DNA of 64,000 nucleotides from Bacillota bacterium. Its GTDB lineage: Bacteria > Bacillota > Clostridia > Christensenellales > Aristaeellaceae. Below the pieces are notes generated by a model. The model was not told where the DNA came from. It saw only the letters and a program-made list of their open reading frames with translations, and did no database searches. The stretch covers positions 6,662-70,661 of the forward strand of contig JAEZQK010000029.1 of assembly GCA_023413135.1 (NCBI GenBank). Reading direction: 5' to 3'. Positions 1 to 7,394 of the stretch are shown here, piece after piece. The stretch's first letter is position 1, and each line of letters begins with the position of its first letter. A program made the position numbers and the translations under genes.

Positions 1-620
1 TTTTGAATCGACGCAGCGTATTTTCCAAACACAGCTTCGGAGCCGCCCAGGTTCTGTTCCAGTTCACCAAACGACTTTACGACCTCTTTCCCCAGCTTAA
101 TGGCGGCGGCTCCGGCGGCTCCGGCTACGGTCACAATCGCCGCTGCCGTAGCCTTGGCGGACACAACAATACCTTTACCCAGCGTTTCTCCTACTTTTTT
201 TAGCGTTTCATGCCATTTGCTGGTCTTTTCGTCGGCGCCCTGCGTTTCTTTTCCAAAATCCTTGATGGCCTGTTCGTTGCTCTCCAGCTCTCCCTCCATT
301 TTCACCAGCGCGGTAGACGCGTTATTTAGCTTGATCCGGTACTGGTCTGTCCGTTTATCGTTTTCCCCATAGGCGGCAGCGCTTTCCGAGACAGCCTTTG
401 AGAGGGCGACGACGATTTCTTTCTGCTTTGCGATCTCCTTGCCAAGGATTTCTCCCTTCTTGGTCAAACCTTCCATGCTGGAAGCGTTCTCTCCAAAAAT
501 GGCTGTGTTCAATTTCATTTCGGATCCAAGAACCTTTAAACCCCTGTAAAATTCGTCAATAGCGGCCTTTGTCTGCTTCTCTCCGTCAATGGCCAGTGTG
601 GTTTTGATCTCCCTCTCCAT
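1..620 (-). CDS. Phage tail tape measure protein, N-terminal part (runs off the window)
   Basis: The reading frame is open from an ATG at 620 to the left edge, so only about 206 N-terminal residues are visible. The start is rich in Lys, Glu and Ala with predicted coiled-coil character, followed by a small hydrophobic Ala/Gly/Val stretch and a motif reading LGGSEAVFGKYA, which is typical of tape measure proteins of TP901/clostridial siphophages. Such proteins fill the tail tube, set its length and help DNA entry. It overlaps the end of the tail chaperone extension by 35 bp, the usual order chaperone then tape measure. The rest lies left of the window. Confidence 0.85.
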   Translation of the reverse strand, partial: MEREIKTTLAIDGEKQTKAAIDEFYRGLKVLGSEMKLNTAIFGENASSMEGLTKKGEILGKEIAKQKEIVVALSKAVSESAAAYGENDKRTDQYRIKLNNASTALVKMEGELESNEQAIKDFGKETQGADEKTSKWHETLKKVGETLGKGIVVSAKATAAAIVTVAGAAGAAAIKLGKEVVKSFGELEQNLGGSEAVFGKYAASIQ

Positions 621-816
621 CTTCCGTCACCCTCTCCCCGCCACTGTTCGATTGCTTACGCTTGAGGCCATGCTGCTCGTCGTCGTATTCGCGACGCCAT
701 AAAAACAGGTCAATAATCCTACCAGGGTTTGCTGCCCATGCCTCGGGCTCGGTAAATCCTATCTGCATGGCATAACCCAAAAGGCGCAGCGGGCTTACTC
801 CGCTGCGCCTTCCCCG
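586..816 (-). CDS. T extension of the tail assembly chaperone, made by -1 frameshift
   Basis: This frame adds 76 residues after the slip at 816-822, giving a predicted 226-residue G-T fusion: 150 residues of G, then RGRRSGVSPLRL, then the segment starting LGYAMQIGF. The segment has the EPEAWAANPGRIIDLFLWRREYDDEQHG pattern (residues around 20-45 of the extension) found in small ORFs before tape measure genes of clostridial phages. A separate TTG start at 780 is formally possible but has no ribosome site of its own, because the hairpin occupies that stretch. In lambda the T domain recruits the major tail protein. That role is inferred here from position. Confidence 0.75.
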   Translation of the reverse strand, partial: RGRRSGVSPLRLLGYAMQIGFTEPEAWAANPGRIIDLFLWRREYDDEQHGLKRKQSNSGGERVTEDGEGDQNHTGH

Positions 817-822
817 TTTTTT
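783..822 (-). promoter_or_regulatory. Programmed -1 ribosomal frameshift site
   Basis: Read on the minus strand, the heptamer A AAA AAC (822-816) lies exactly in the zero frame as GAA AAA AAC. A 6-nt spacer follows, then a perfect 10-bp G/C-rich stem (800-809 with 783-792) with a 7-nt loop that contains the zero-frame stop codon. After a -1 slip the reading frame continues without a stop into the downstream frame to 586. Heptamer, spacing and stem match the standard design of such sites. Confidence 0.85.
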
Positions 823-1265
823 TCAATCTCCTCCATCACCAGGTCGCGTTCCTGGTCGCCTGTTTCATGCTCCGTCATGCTTCCCTCGGCAATCGCCTCC
901 ATTGCCTTTTGGGTCAGGGCTTCCAGGTTTTTGGGCTTTACGTAAAGCGAAACTTTTGCGGCCGTCAGTAAAGCAGGGTTGTTTGGGCTTGTGTCCTGGG
1001 TTTTCAGCATAATGCCTTGATTGGCAAGCAGGGCTATCAGCCATGGAATCTCCTTCAGCGCCAGGATACCGGCTTTCTTCCGGTCATGCTCCTTTTGTTT
1101 TTTTATATCCTGCGTATCTCCATCCTCATCCGCCGGTCCTTGGAATGCTTCAGCCATCTCTTCAACGCCGCCAAACCGCTCCGTAACCTCAAGCATGGCA
1201 GCCAAGGTATATACCAGATCGTATTCCGTCCCGCCGATAGTGGCGGTTACCGTCTTTTCGTACAT
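795..1265 (-). CDS. Tail assembly chaperone, G-like zero-frame product
   Basis: This 156-residue acidic protein lies between the major tail protein and the tape measure gene, the position of lambda gpG. Family members coat the tape measure protein during tail assembly and are absent from the virion. The N-terminus (YEKTVTATIGGTEYDLVYT) resembles clostridial phage tail chaperones. Seven codons before its stop the frame carries the slippery heptamer A AAA AAC, so a fraction of ribosomes should shift -1 and make a longer G-T protein. The start ATG at 1265 lies 9 bp after the tail protein stop. Confidence 0.8.
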   Translation of the reverse strand: MYEKTVTATIGGTEYDLVYTLAAMLEVTERFGGVEEMAEAFQGPADEDGDTQDIKKQKEHDRKKAGILALKEIPWLIALLANQGIMLKTQDTSPNNPALLTAAKVSLYVKPKNLEALTQKAMEAIAEGSMTEHETGDQERDLVMEEIEKNGEGAAE

Positions 1266-1274
1266 GGCGTCTCC

Positions 1275-2108
1275 TTACTCCGTAATGGTATAGGCGGCAG
1301 AGAGCACGCCGCTGTTCTCCATTCCGTCCTTGATGGCGATGGCCTTGATGGTGATAGGCCCATAGATTGTCAGCGGAGTGCTGTACACCATGGAGCCCGT
1401 GGTGGGCGTGCTGCCGTCTGTTGTATAGTAGATGGTCGCGCCTGTGGTGGCAGTGGACAGCGCCAAAGAAGTTTCCGCAGCTACAGAGCCGGCGGCCGGG
1501 TTTGCGGTGGGCGTCGCAACCGGGTCTCCCGCAACACCGGCAATGGCGTCGATCTTGGCCTTGGCTGCGGCAAAAGTGACGCATTCCTCCAACTCATCCA
1601 CAAAATGCAGGGTGTCGGTATTGTCAATGATGACACCGGCAAGGGGGCCTTCGTAAACCGGGCTTGTCCATGTGATTCCGCCTGCTCTGGTCGCGCCGGG
1701 AATGGTGTTGAGTCCCAGGAACACTTTATGGATCCAGAAAGGTACCCATTTTTTCACGCCGTTGATGGAAATGTTTTTGATATACCCGAAGCCCACAGGA
1801 ATTGAAGGCTTGGACGTGATGCTGTACTTTTTGTTGGGGCTGCTACCGCTTTTCACGGTGCCTGCGATGGCGCTCTCCTTTTCCAGCGTCACGCCGGTGG
1901 CGCTTACGGTGAAACCTCCACCGACGACACCGTTGTCATACTCCTGGACTACGTTGTCACCATAATGCTGTTCCTCGGACCGCTCAAGCTCCAGATCAGC
2001 TTGGCGAAGGCCTGGGAAGACTACCGGGCTCCCATATGTGAGAGGCAAACCGGGCGTCTCTCCGGTAATAGGGCAGGCGACGCCGTAGCAGATTCCAAAT
2101 GCGTTCAT
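1275..2108 (-). CDS. Major tail protein (phi13-type) with C-terminal Ig-like domain
   Basis: This 277-residue protein starts MNAFGICYGVACPITGETP and has the layout of the phi13-family tail tube protein: a beta-rich body to about residue 195, then a separate domain. Residues about 200-275 (YYTTDGSTPTTGSMVYSTPLT region) match the pattern of the chitobiase/hexosaminidase C-terminal domain, a small Ig-like fold often appended to phage structural proteins. The body would polymerise into the tail tube, while the appended domain is expected to project outward and may bind surface sugar. It lies just upstream of the tail chaperone gene. Confidence 0.8.
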   Translation of the reverse strand: MNAFGICYGVACPITGETPGLPLTYGSPVVFPGLRQADLELERSEEQHYGDNVVQEYDNGVVGGGFTVSATGVTLEKESAIAGTVKSGSSPNKKYSITSKPSIPVGFGYIKNISINGVKKWVPFWIHKVFLGLNTIPGATRAGGITWTSPVYEGPLAGVIIDNTDTLHFVDELEECVTFAAAKAKIDAIAGVAGDPVATPTANPAAGSVAAETSLALSTATTGATIYYTTDGSTPTTGSMVYSTPLTIYGPITIKAIAIKDGMENSGVLSAAYTITE

Positions 2109-2112
2109 GATC

Positions 2113-2526
2113 TCACTTTCCTTTCAGGTGGTTGTCCCAAATGCGTTCAAATGCTTCCTGCACCCGCGGTCCGGACATCTCGTCAGCCACGTCAACAAAG
2201 TGCGTTGCAGGAATTCTGGAAGTTCCGTAATGCTGTATGAATGCTTTTTCCGCGTTTCGCACGCCCTTTCGGTCCGTCCCTTGCGGATATATATCTATCT
2301 GCCGTATATCACCGGCTGTCTTTGGCTTGCGTGGGTATCCCACCGAATTGATCATGTCATCCGTATCACGCAGCCCCGCACGGTTGATGGCAGTTTTCCA
2401 GCATTCTTTTACTTCACCCGCCCCTTCCATCAGCATTTCGTCGGCGGTCTCTCCTGTCAATTCTCCTAGGCGTTTCATGTCGTCCAGGATGTCTTCCATT
2501 CCGGATGTATCAAAACGGGCCATCAT
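2113..2526 (-). CDS. HK97 gp10-like tail completion protein
   Basis: This protein of 137 residues begins MARFDTSGMEDILDDMKRLG, the characteristic opening of the HK97 gp10 family, which sits at the head-tail junction or tail terminus of siphophages. The C-terminal third contains the conserved H-Y-G-T and PATHF segments. It follows the 110-residue gene directly (stop TGA, then ATG at once), which implies coupled translation, and is followed 4 bp later by the major tail gene. Two adjacent ATG codons at 2526 and 2523 are both possible starts. Confidence 0.8.
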   Translation of the reverse strand: MMARFDTSGMEDILDDMKRLGELTGETADEMLMEGAGEVKECWKTAINRAGLRDTDDMINSVGYPRKPKTAGDIRQIDIYPQGTDRKGVRNAEKAFIQHYGTSRIPATHFVDVADEMSGPRVQEAFERIWDNHLKGK

Positions 2527-2859
2527 TCAACCCCCTACATAGTTCCAGATGGTTGATAGGTGATACCGGCCCGTATCCGGCTCGTATAACGGTACCTCCC
2601 CGCCCGGCGGCAGCACAAATCCAGCCCCGTGCATCAGTTCCTTGATCATCTTGCACTTGGCATCATCATCTGTGCGGCTGAAATAATCCACATAGGCCAC
2701 GATTTGTTCAGCCTGAGGTTCGTTATCTCCAAATAGGTCATCATGGCTCCGGGTGGAGAATGTGATGAACTCGTCGGGCGGATCCCCTTGCCCCGTCCAT
2801 GCCAGCCAGTAGACGTTTTGCGTCACGGTTGACAGCCGGGTTTTCAGCATACTCCTCAC
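2527..2859 (-). CDS. Head-tail junction protein, family not identified
   Basis: This 110-residue protein lies between the head closure gene and the gp10-like gene. In this gene order the slot is usually held by a tail terminator or small neck protein. Visible features are an aromatic N-terminal third (VYWLAWTGQGDPPDEFITF) and no membrane segment. The sequence begins MRSMLKTRLS, so the start could be the ATG at 2859 or the Met three codons later. The role is inferred only from position. Confidence 0.55.
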   Translation of the reverse strand: MRSMLKTRLSTVTQNVYWLAWTGQGDPPDEFITFSTRSHDDLFGDNEPQAEQIVAYVDYFSRTDDDAKCKMIKELMHGAGFVLPPGGEVPLYEPDTGRYHLSTIWNYVGG

Positions 2860-2863
2860 TTCA

Positions 2864-3157
2864 TCACCGCCTTGTGCAGATCAGTTCGGTTCTGGTCCGG
2901 TTCAGGGGATATGATCTGGTGATGGTATAGGTCACTCCGTTGTAAACCGCTTCTTTTTGGCCGTCGTACTCGTCTGTGTTGACCTCAAAAACGGCGTCCA
3001 CCCGCTGCCCGGCGGCTTGCGCAGAATAAAATTCCGACCGCTTGACGCCTTTTGACTCCGCGAAGACGTCGGTGCTTTGGATATTTTGTACGGCCTTGGC
3101 GGTGTCGTCGGAAGTGGTGGTGCTGGCCCGCAGCGTCAGTACATCAAGCATCCTCAT
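2864..3157 (-). CDS. Phage head closure (head-tail adaptor) protein
   Basis: This protein of about 97 residues begins MRMLDVLTLRAST. The pattern of a short N-terminal beta strand, a central EFYSAQAAGQ stretch and a C-terminal strand-rich YNGVTYTITRSYPLN segment is that of SPP1 gp16-like head closure proteins. These form the ring beneath the connector and close the channel after packaging. I chose the ATG at 3157 because GGAGGAAGG lies upstream at a usable distance. A longer frame to 3187 would run further into the preceding gene. It overlaps that gene by 14 bp. Confidence 0.7.
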   Translation of the reverse strand: MRMLDVLTLRASTTTSDDTAKAVQNIQSTDVFAESKGVKRSEFYSAQAAGQRVDAVFEVNTDEYDGQKEAVYNGVTYTITRSYPLNRTRTELICTRR

Positions 3158-3449
3158 CGGTATACGCCACCTTCCTCCGCAGTTCATCCTTCAAGGTCGT
3201 ATAATCCTCGCGGTTAGCGGCAGCCTCAACAGGATCAGGCGCCATCTTCCAACGTACAAAGCAACGGACAGCCCCAAGAATGAGGCTGTCCGCTTCGTTA
3301 TTTGCTTTTGTGGCAAGCACGCCCAGGCTGATTAGGTCGGCGCGGGCTTCCTCCACCAGGTCGGTCAGTTCGGCGGTAACGTCCGCTGATGCGGTTTTGA
3401 TACGCACCGCCCGTTGCATTTTGGCTAAATAGCCAGATGATACCGCCAT
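3144..3449 (-). CDS. Phage head-tail connector (gp6-like)
   Basis: This is a helical protein of 101 residues with the layout of small connector proteins that bind beneath the portal ring (HK97 gp6/SPP1 gp15 group): an N-terminal helix, the LTDLVEEARADLISLGV segment, then the ADSLILGAVRCFVRWK helix. That last pattern, a hydrophobic helix followed by aromatic residues, is typical of the family. It is placed between the capsid-side gene and the head closure gene, as expected. Confidence 0.7.
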   Translation of the reverse strand: MAVSSGYLAKMQRAVRIKTASADVTAELTDLVEEARADLISLGVLATKANNEADSLILGAVRCFVRWKMAPDPVEAAANREDYTTLKDELRRKVAYTDEDA

Positions 3450-3461
3450 GCCATCACCGCC

Positions 3462-4400
3462 TTACACGAGGATATACAGGTCGATGGGCTTCTGACCGTC
3501 CGGCGTGCCGTTCAATTCAATGACGTTCTTTTCGATCTCGTCCGCATCGGGCGTCACGGTGCCGGTGTCGGCGGAATTGTTGAAGAGTTTGATAAATACC
3601 AATTCGTCGGCGGTCAGCATGTAGGGGATGCCAAACTTCTTTCCAAGGCCGACAGATACCTTGTCATCCTCCACGCCCGCAACGGTATCCACCGTGATCG
3701 CGCCTAGTGTAATGGCGGACACACCTGCCGTTTTTACGGTCAGGTTGATCGTGGCGTCCTGCGCGTTATTGGCCTTGGATTCGATCAGCAGATTGGCGGT
3801 GGACGCCGTGGCGGTCCACTTCGCAGCGAACGTGGCGTTGGCGTTCAGGCCGGCGGCCAGCTTCGTGCAGGCTTCGGCGGTGGTATCGTCTGCGGCGAGG
3901 AATGCCACAGTGATGTCAAAGGCTGCCCCGGTCTGTGCTGATACGAACGTGAACACCGTGGAACCAGCCCCCTGTGCGCCCTGGGTGACGGCGACGGTGG
4001 CTTTCTGCTTTGCTGGGGTATTTGTCAAGGCCGGAAGATCCACGCTGGTGATGGTCTTGAACGCCAGCGCGCCGGCCACGGCTGTTTGACCGTTCAGGGT
4101 AATGGTTTCCTCGATTGCCTCCCCGGCAAAGTTGGTGCCGTGGACAACCACATCATTGGTAATGCCAGCCTTGTTGCAATCCACCTTCACATTGCGCGGC
4201 ACGGCAGGATTGGTGATCCCGGAAGTGATGGATGCAGCTTCAGCCGCAAGGGCCGTTAGGGCCAGCACAGCGACATCGGATTCGGCGGCAGCAGACGCGG
4301 CAGGAATGTTATAGTGTGCAATGAACCCACGATCCACGGAAAGATTCCCGGCATCCGTTTTGATAGTCCCGATTTTGGGGTTAAAAGGTACACGTGCCAT
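3462..4400 (-). CDS. Probable capsid-associated or decoration protein
   Basis: This protein of 312 residues lies between the major capsid gene and the connector genes. It is very rich in Ala, Thr and Val, predicted almost entirely beta-stranded, with few aromatic residues. A middle part (residues about 130-235) carries repeated Thr/Ala-rich strands (VFTFVSAQTGAAFDITVAF and similar) that look like Ig-like or bacterial-cadherin-like modules. The conserved end resembles small capsid-downstream proteins of clostridial phages. Decoration of the head is the best guess from position and composition. No family motif proves it. Confidence 0.5.
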   Translation of the reverse strand: MARVPFNPKIGTIKTDAGNLSVDRGFIAHYNIPAASAAAESDVAVLALTALAAEAASITSGITNPAVPRNVKVDCNKAGITNDVVVHGTNFAGEAIEETITLNGQTAVAGALAFKTITSVDLPALTNTPAKQKATVAVTQGAQGAGSTVFTFVSAQTGAAFDITVAFLAADDTTAEACTKLAAGLNANATFAAKWTATASTANLLIESKANNAQDATINLTVKTAGVSAITLGAITVDTVAGVEDDKVSVGLGKKFGIPYMLTADELVFIKLFNNSADTGTVTPDADEIEKNVIELNGTPDGQKPIDLYILV

Positions 4401-4462
4401 GGTTGGCTCCTTTCATGGGGCGGCATAAGATAGCTGCCGCCCCTGTCCGTCATTCGATATCC

Positions 4463-5569
4463 TTAGGCCTTCTTCACCCGAAGGAATCCGTTTTTGGCCG
4501 CCACGTTGCCGCCGGCGAAGATGGAGCCCTTGTGGGCGATCATGCCCTGCTTGAACTTGTAATCTGTGCTGCGCATGACCTCCAGGTCGGAGAACACGCC
4601 CATGGTGTAGTTGGAGATGGGGCCATAAGCCATGCAGTACTGCCCGGCCGTGGTGGTAGGTGCGCTGATGGCTTTGCACTTGGAATTGATGATATAGGGC
4701 ACTCCGTCGATAGTGCCGGAGTTGCCGTTTGGCTTCACTTCGTGGATCTTGCGGCCGTTGGCATCCCGCAGCTTTGCAAAAGCCTTCAGGTCTACCTTGT
4801 TGAGAACCAGGACAGAAACGTCCTCTACATTTTCATCCCCGCCGAAGCTGAAGATGATCTCATCCAGGGTTTCCTCATCGATCTCGCTGAAGTCGATATC
4901 TGTAGTGGGGTCGATGGCGGTGGCGCCGCTGTTAAAGATGCCAACGAAATGTCCTGTTGCCCCGTTGCCAACCAGGATCTCGCCGGTGATCTTTCTGCGC
5001 ACGGATTTGGGGATGCCTTGCATCACCACACGCTCGAAGTTGGCCGCCGGCAGCTTCACCAGTTCCTCGGAAACTTCAGAGTAGGCGGTGATCTTGGTCT
5101 TTTTGATTTCGGCATAGCCGAAAGTGGGCTCGGCTTCTGCGTAATCTGTTCCCTCAGCGGTATAATCACCTTCACCATGGCCGGCTTCATAGGGCTGTTT
5201 GAAGGTTTCGCCGCCGGGCAGTGGTACAACGTTCACCCGGTCGATCAGGGTGGAAACCTGGTTGAAGGTAGGCCTGATGTTGGTGGCCTGGTGCTCCTCC
5301 AGCAGAATCCCCGTGGTGGCGACAGTTACGGCGCGGCCCTGCATCAGAGCGCGGCCCCGTTCCTCGGCATCGTTTTTTTCATCGGGTTTCCCGATGGGCT
5401 TACCCAGCTTCCCCTCCAGACTGGCCCGCTCCTGCAGCGTGGCCTCCTCGGTGTCAAGCGCGTCCGCTTCCGTTTTGAGCTTGCGGATCTGTTCCAGGTC
5501 GGCGGTTTTCAGTTCCTCTCCGATGGCTTTTCTGCGCTCGGCGATTTCATTGAGCCTTTTCGTAAGCAT
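4463..5569 (-). CDS. HK97-family major capsid protein
   Basis: This protein of 368 residues begins with a charged coiled-coil delta domain (about residues 1-65), which acts as built-in scaffold and would be removed by the adjacent protease. The body has HK97-fold landmarks: the E-loop region with FNQVSTLIDRVNVVPLPGG, the spine helix LVKLPAANFERVVMQGIPKSV, and the A-domain run LVLNKVDLKAFAKLRDANG. It lies immediately after the protease gene (4-bp gap) with a GGGAGA ribosome site. Confidence 0.92.
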   Translation of the reverse strand: MLTKRLNEIAERRKAIGEELKTADLEQIRKLKTEADALDTEEATLQERASLEGKLGKPIGKPDEKNDAEERGRALMQGRAVTVATTGILLEEHQATNIRPTFNQVSTLIDRVNVVPLPGGETFKQPYEAGHGEGDYTAEGTDYAEAEPTFGYAEIKKTKITAYSEVSEELVKLPAANFERVVMQGIPKSVRRKITGEILVGNGATGHFVGIFNSGATAIDPTTDIDFSEIDEETLDEIIFSFGGDENVEDVSVLVLNKVDLKAFAKLRDANGRKIHEVKPNGNSGTIDGVPYIINSKCKAISAPTTTAGQYCMAYGPISNYTMGVFSDLEVMRSTDYKFKQGMIAHKGSIFAGGNVAAKNGFLRVKKA

Positions 5570-5573
5570 GATT

Positions 5574-6194
5574 TTATCTCCCTTCGCTTTTGTCGTTTAT
5601 TGCCAGTTTCATCCTGAGTGCAAGCCTTTCCCGCTCCAGTTCGGTCTCCGCCTGCTGCTGCCGTTCCCGAGCTTCCGCCTCCGCGACAGCCTGACGCGCT
5701 GAAATACTTGTATCGTCATACGCCGGTATGTCCACGGCGGAGACGTCATAAAGGCGCTTTACGCGCAGCACCGTCCAGGTGCGGTGTTCCCGGTCATAGG
5801 CCTCCGCGGCGATGGTGAAGCGGAAGCTCATTCGGTCAACGTACCCGTTTTGGATATCCCGGTATAAGGATTTACCCTCATCTGTTCCATCCACCCTTGC
5901 GCGGATGTAAAGGCCCTGCGCGTCTACCGACAGCTGCAGGGTCTTGTTCCGTGTCCTGGCCATCACCCGGCCCTGGTGGTTGTAGTTGAAGATCACATCG
6001 TCCATCTTGGCTTCCTTGAAAGCGTCTGATGCGATTGTCTCCTTGTACTCGTTGCCCTCGTATTCAAAAAGCACTGTTTCCGAGTTGAACTTGGCGGCGT
6101 ACCCCTCCACCCATAGCTCTTCCGGCTGGCCTTCTTCCTGTACGGCTCGGGCCTGGAACTCAAACCGGCGTTCCATCAGATTCGTCCTGTCCAT
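5574..6194 (-). CDS. HK97-type prohead protease
   Basis: A protein of about 206 residues begins MDRTNLMERRFEFQ. It carries the U35/HK97 protease pattern, with FNYNHQGRVMARTRN containing the catalytic-type His and DRMSFRFTIAAEAYD containing the catalytic-type Ser (M-S-F). The C-terminal tail is a long Glu/Arg-rich helix. The ATG at 6194 is chosen because AAAGGGAG lies 8 bases upstream. The open frame to 6320 only overlaps the portal gene. It would cleave the capsid delta domain during head maturation. Confidence 0.88.
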   Translation of the reverse strand: MDRTNLMERRFEFQARAVQEEGQPEELWVEGYAAKFNSETVLFEYEGNEYKETIASDAFKEAKMDDVIFNYNHQGRVMARTRNKTLQLSVDAQGLYIRARVDGTDEGKSLYRDIQNGYVDRMSFRFTIAAEAYDREHRTWTVLRVKRLYDVSAVDIPAYDDTSISARQAVAEAEARERQQQAETELERERLALRMKLAINDKSEGR

Positions 6195-7383
6195 CGTTGC
6201 CACTCCCTTTGTCCGGATCCTCGCCGGTCTGGTATTTGGATTGGTCATCACCCTTGACATAATTGAGGCTGACCTGGCGTTCATCTCCGCCCTCAATGGG
6301 AGCGTATCCGAACAGCTCACGCTGCTCGTTGACGGTGAACAACCCGGTTTCTTTTGATTCCTTCAGAACGTTGATTTTGGTTTGCACGCTGGCATGCATC
6401 AGCAGGGACGTGTTGAATATCAGCCTGTTTCCCAAGCCTTTCTCCCGCTGTGTGAAGAAGCCGTTTGTCATTGCCTGTGATGCCTGGATCAGTCGTGGCT
6501 CGACCACGCTTTCGAAAAAGGCTTGGAACTGGGTATCGGTGTAATCTCCCAGCACGATAGCCTCCGCCACATGCCAGTAGCGGTTAAGGTTTTTCTTGAT
6601 CTCCAGCATCTGCGGTGCTGACAGGGTGAATGGCGTGGCACTTAGCGGATGGAACTCCTCCATGGAATCCACACCTACTATGCCTCCATTAGCCGCCGCA
6701 GCCTTGAACCGCTCGGTAAACTTGTCAGTACCGGCCTTTACGTCATCTCCGGAAAGCATGCTCTTTTTCTGCTTCAGCAGGCCCCGAACTTTGTTGGCCA
6801 CCGCCAGGGCGTCCTTGTTCCCGGAATCCGCCGCGGCGATCATGTCCAAGGTGTTTTTCAAAGGCGCGTTCCCGTCACCGATGACCTCACCGTTTCCGAA
6901 TAGTTTCCTGAAGACGATAACGTCCTCCAGCGGTAACGGCATCAATTCCCCGTCCATGGTCGTAAACTCAATCGCCCAGCTCCCGCCCTTTACCGGCATG
7001 ATGTTTGCAGAAGAATAGTCGATTGGAAGGATCGCTTCCGGAAGCATCCCGTTCCACCTGACATAACAAAAAGCAGCTGTGTGCTGCTCTTGTTGGCTGA
7101 AAAGCCGGTACTTCAGATCATATCCGGTCATGAGCGGGTTCGGTTGGAAATTCAGCAGCCGTGCATATGGTGAACTTCGCTTGATCTCAATGATCCTGTC
7201 GTCCTTATCCACAACGACATGCATGGCCTGAGCCTTGGCCGTATGGGTAGCGATGGTATCTATAATGGCCCGGCACAGCTCATTTTCATAGGCCGCCTTA
7301 CTGAATGCGGTGGTGGTGCCATATGCGCCCGGCTGCACCAGGTACACCGTGATCTTCCTGAACAGGTCCGATAAAATCCCCAC
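6160..7383 (-). CDS. HK97-family portal protein
   Basis: A 407-residue protein whose order of motifs fits the portal ring subunit: an N-terminal clip region, AYENELCRAIIDTIATHTAKA, LLNFQPNPLMTGYDLKYRLF (the conserved NPL/P-N segment), and a C-terminal helical crown with Asp/Glu/Gly-rich tail. Twelve copies would form the DNA channel at one capsid vertex. It lies between terminase and protease and overlaps the protease gene by 35 bp. Confidence 0.9.
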   Translation of the reverse strand: MGILSDLFRKITVYLVQPGAYGTTTAFSKAAYENELCRAIIDTIATHTAKAQAMHVVVDKDDRIIEIKRSSPYARLLNFQPNPLMTGYDLKYRLFSQQEQHTAAFCYVRWNGMLPEAILPIDYSSANIMPVKGGSWAIEFTTMDGELMPLPLEDVIVFRKLFGNGEVIGDGNAPLKNTLDMIAAADSGNKDALAVANKVRGLLKQKKSMLSGDDVKAGTDKFTERFKAAAANGGIVGVDSMEEFHPLSATPFTLSAPQMLEIKKNLNRYWHVAEAIVLGDYTDTQFQAFFESVVEPRLIQASQAMTNGFFTQREKGLGNRLIFNTSLLMHASVQTKINVLKESKETGLFTVNEQRELFGYAPIEGGDERQVSLNYVKGDDQSKYQTGEDPDKGSGNDGQDESDGTPV

Positions 7384-7394
7384 AGCATCACCTC

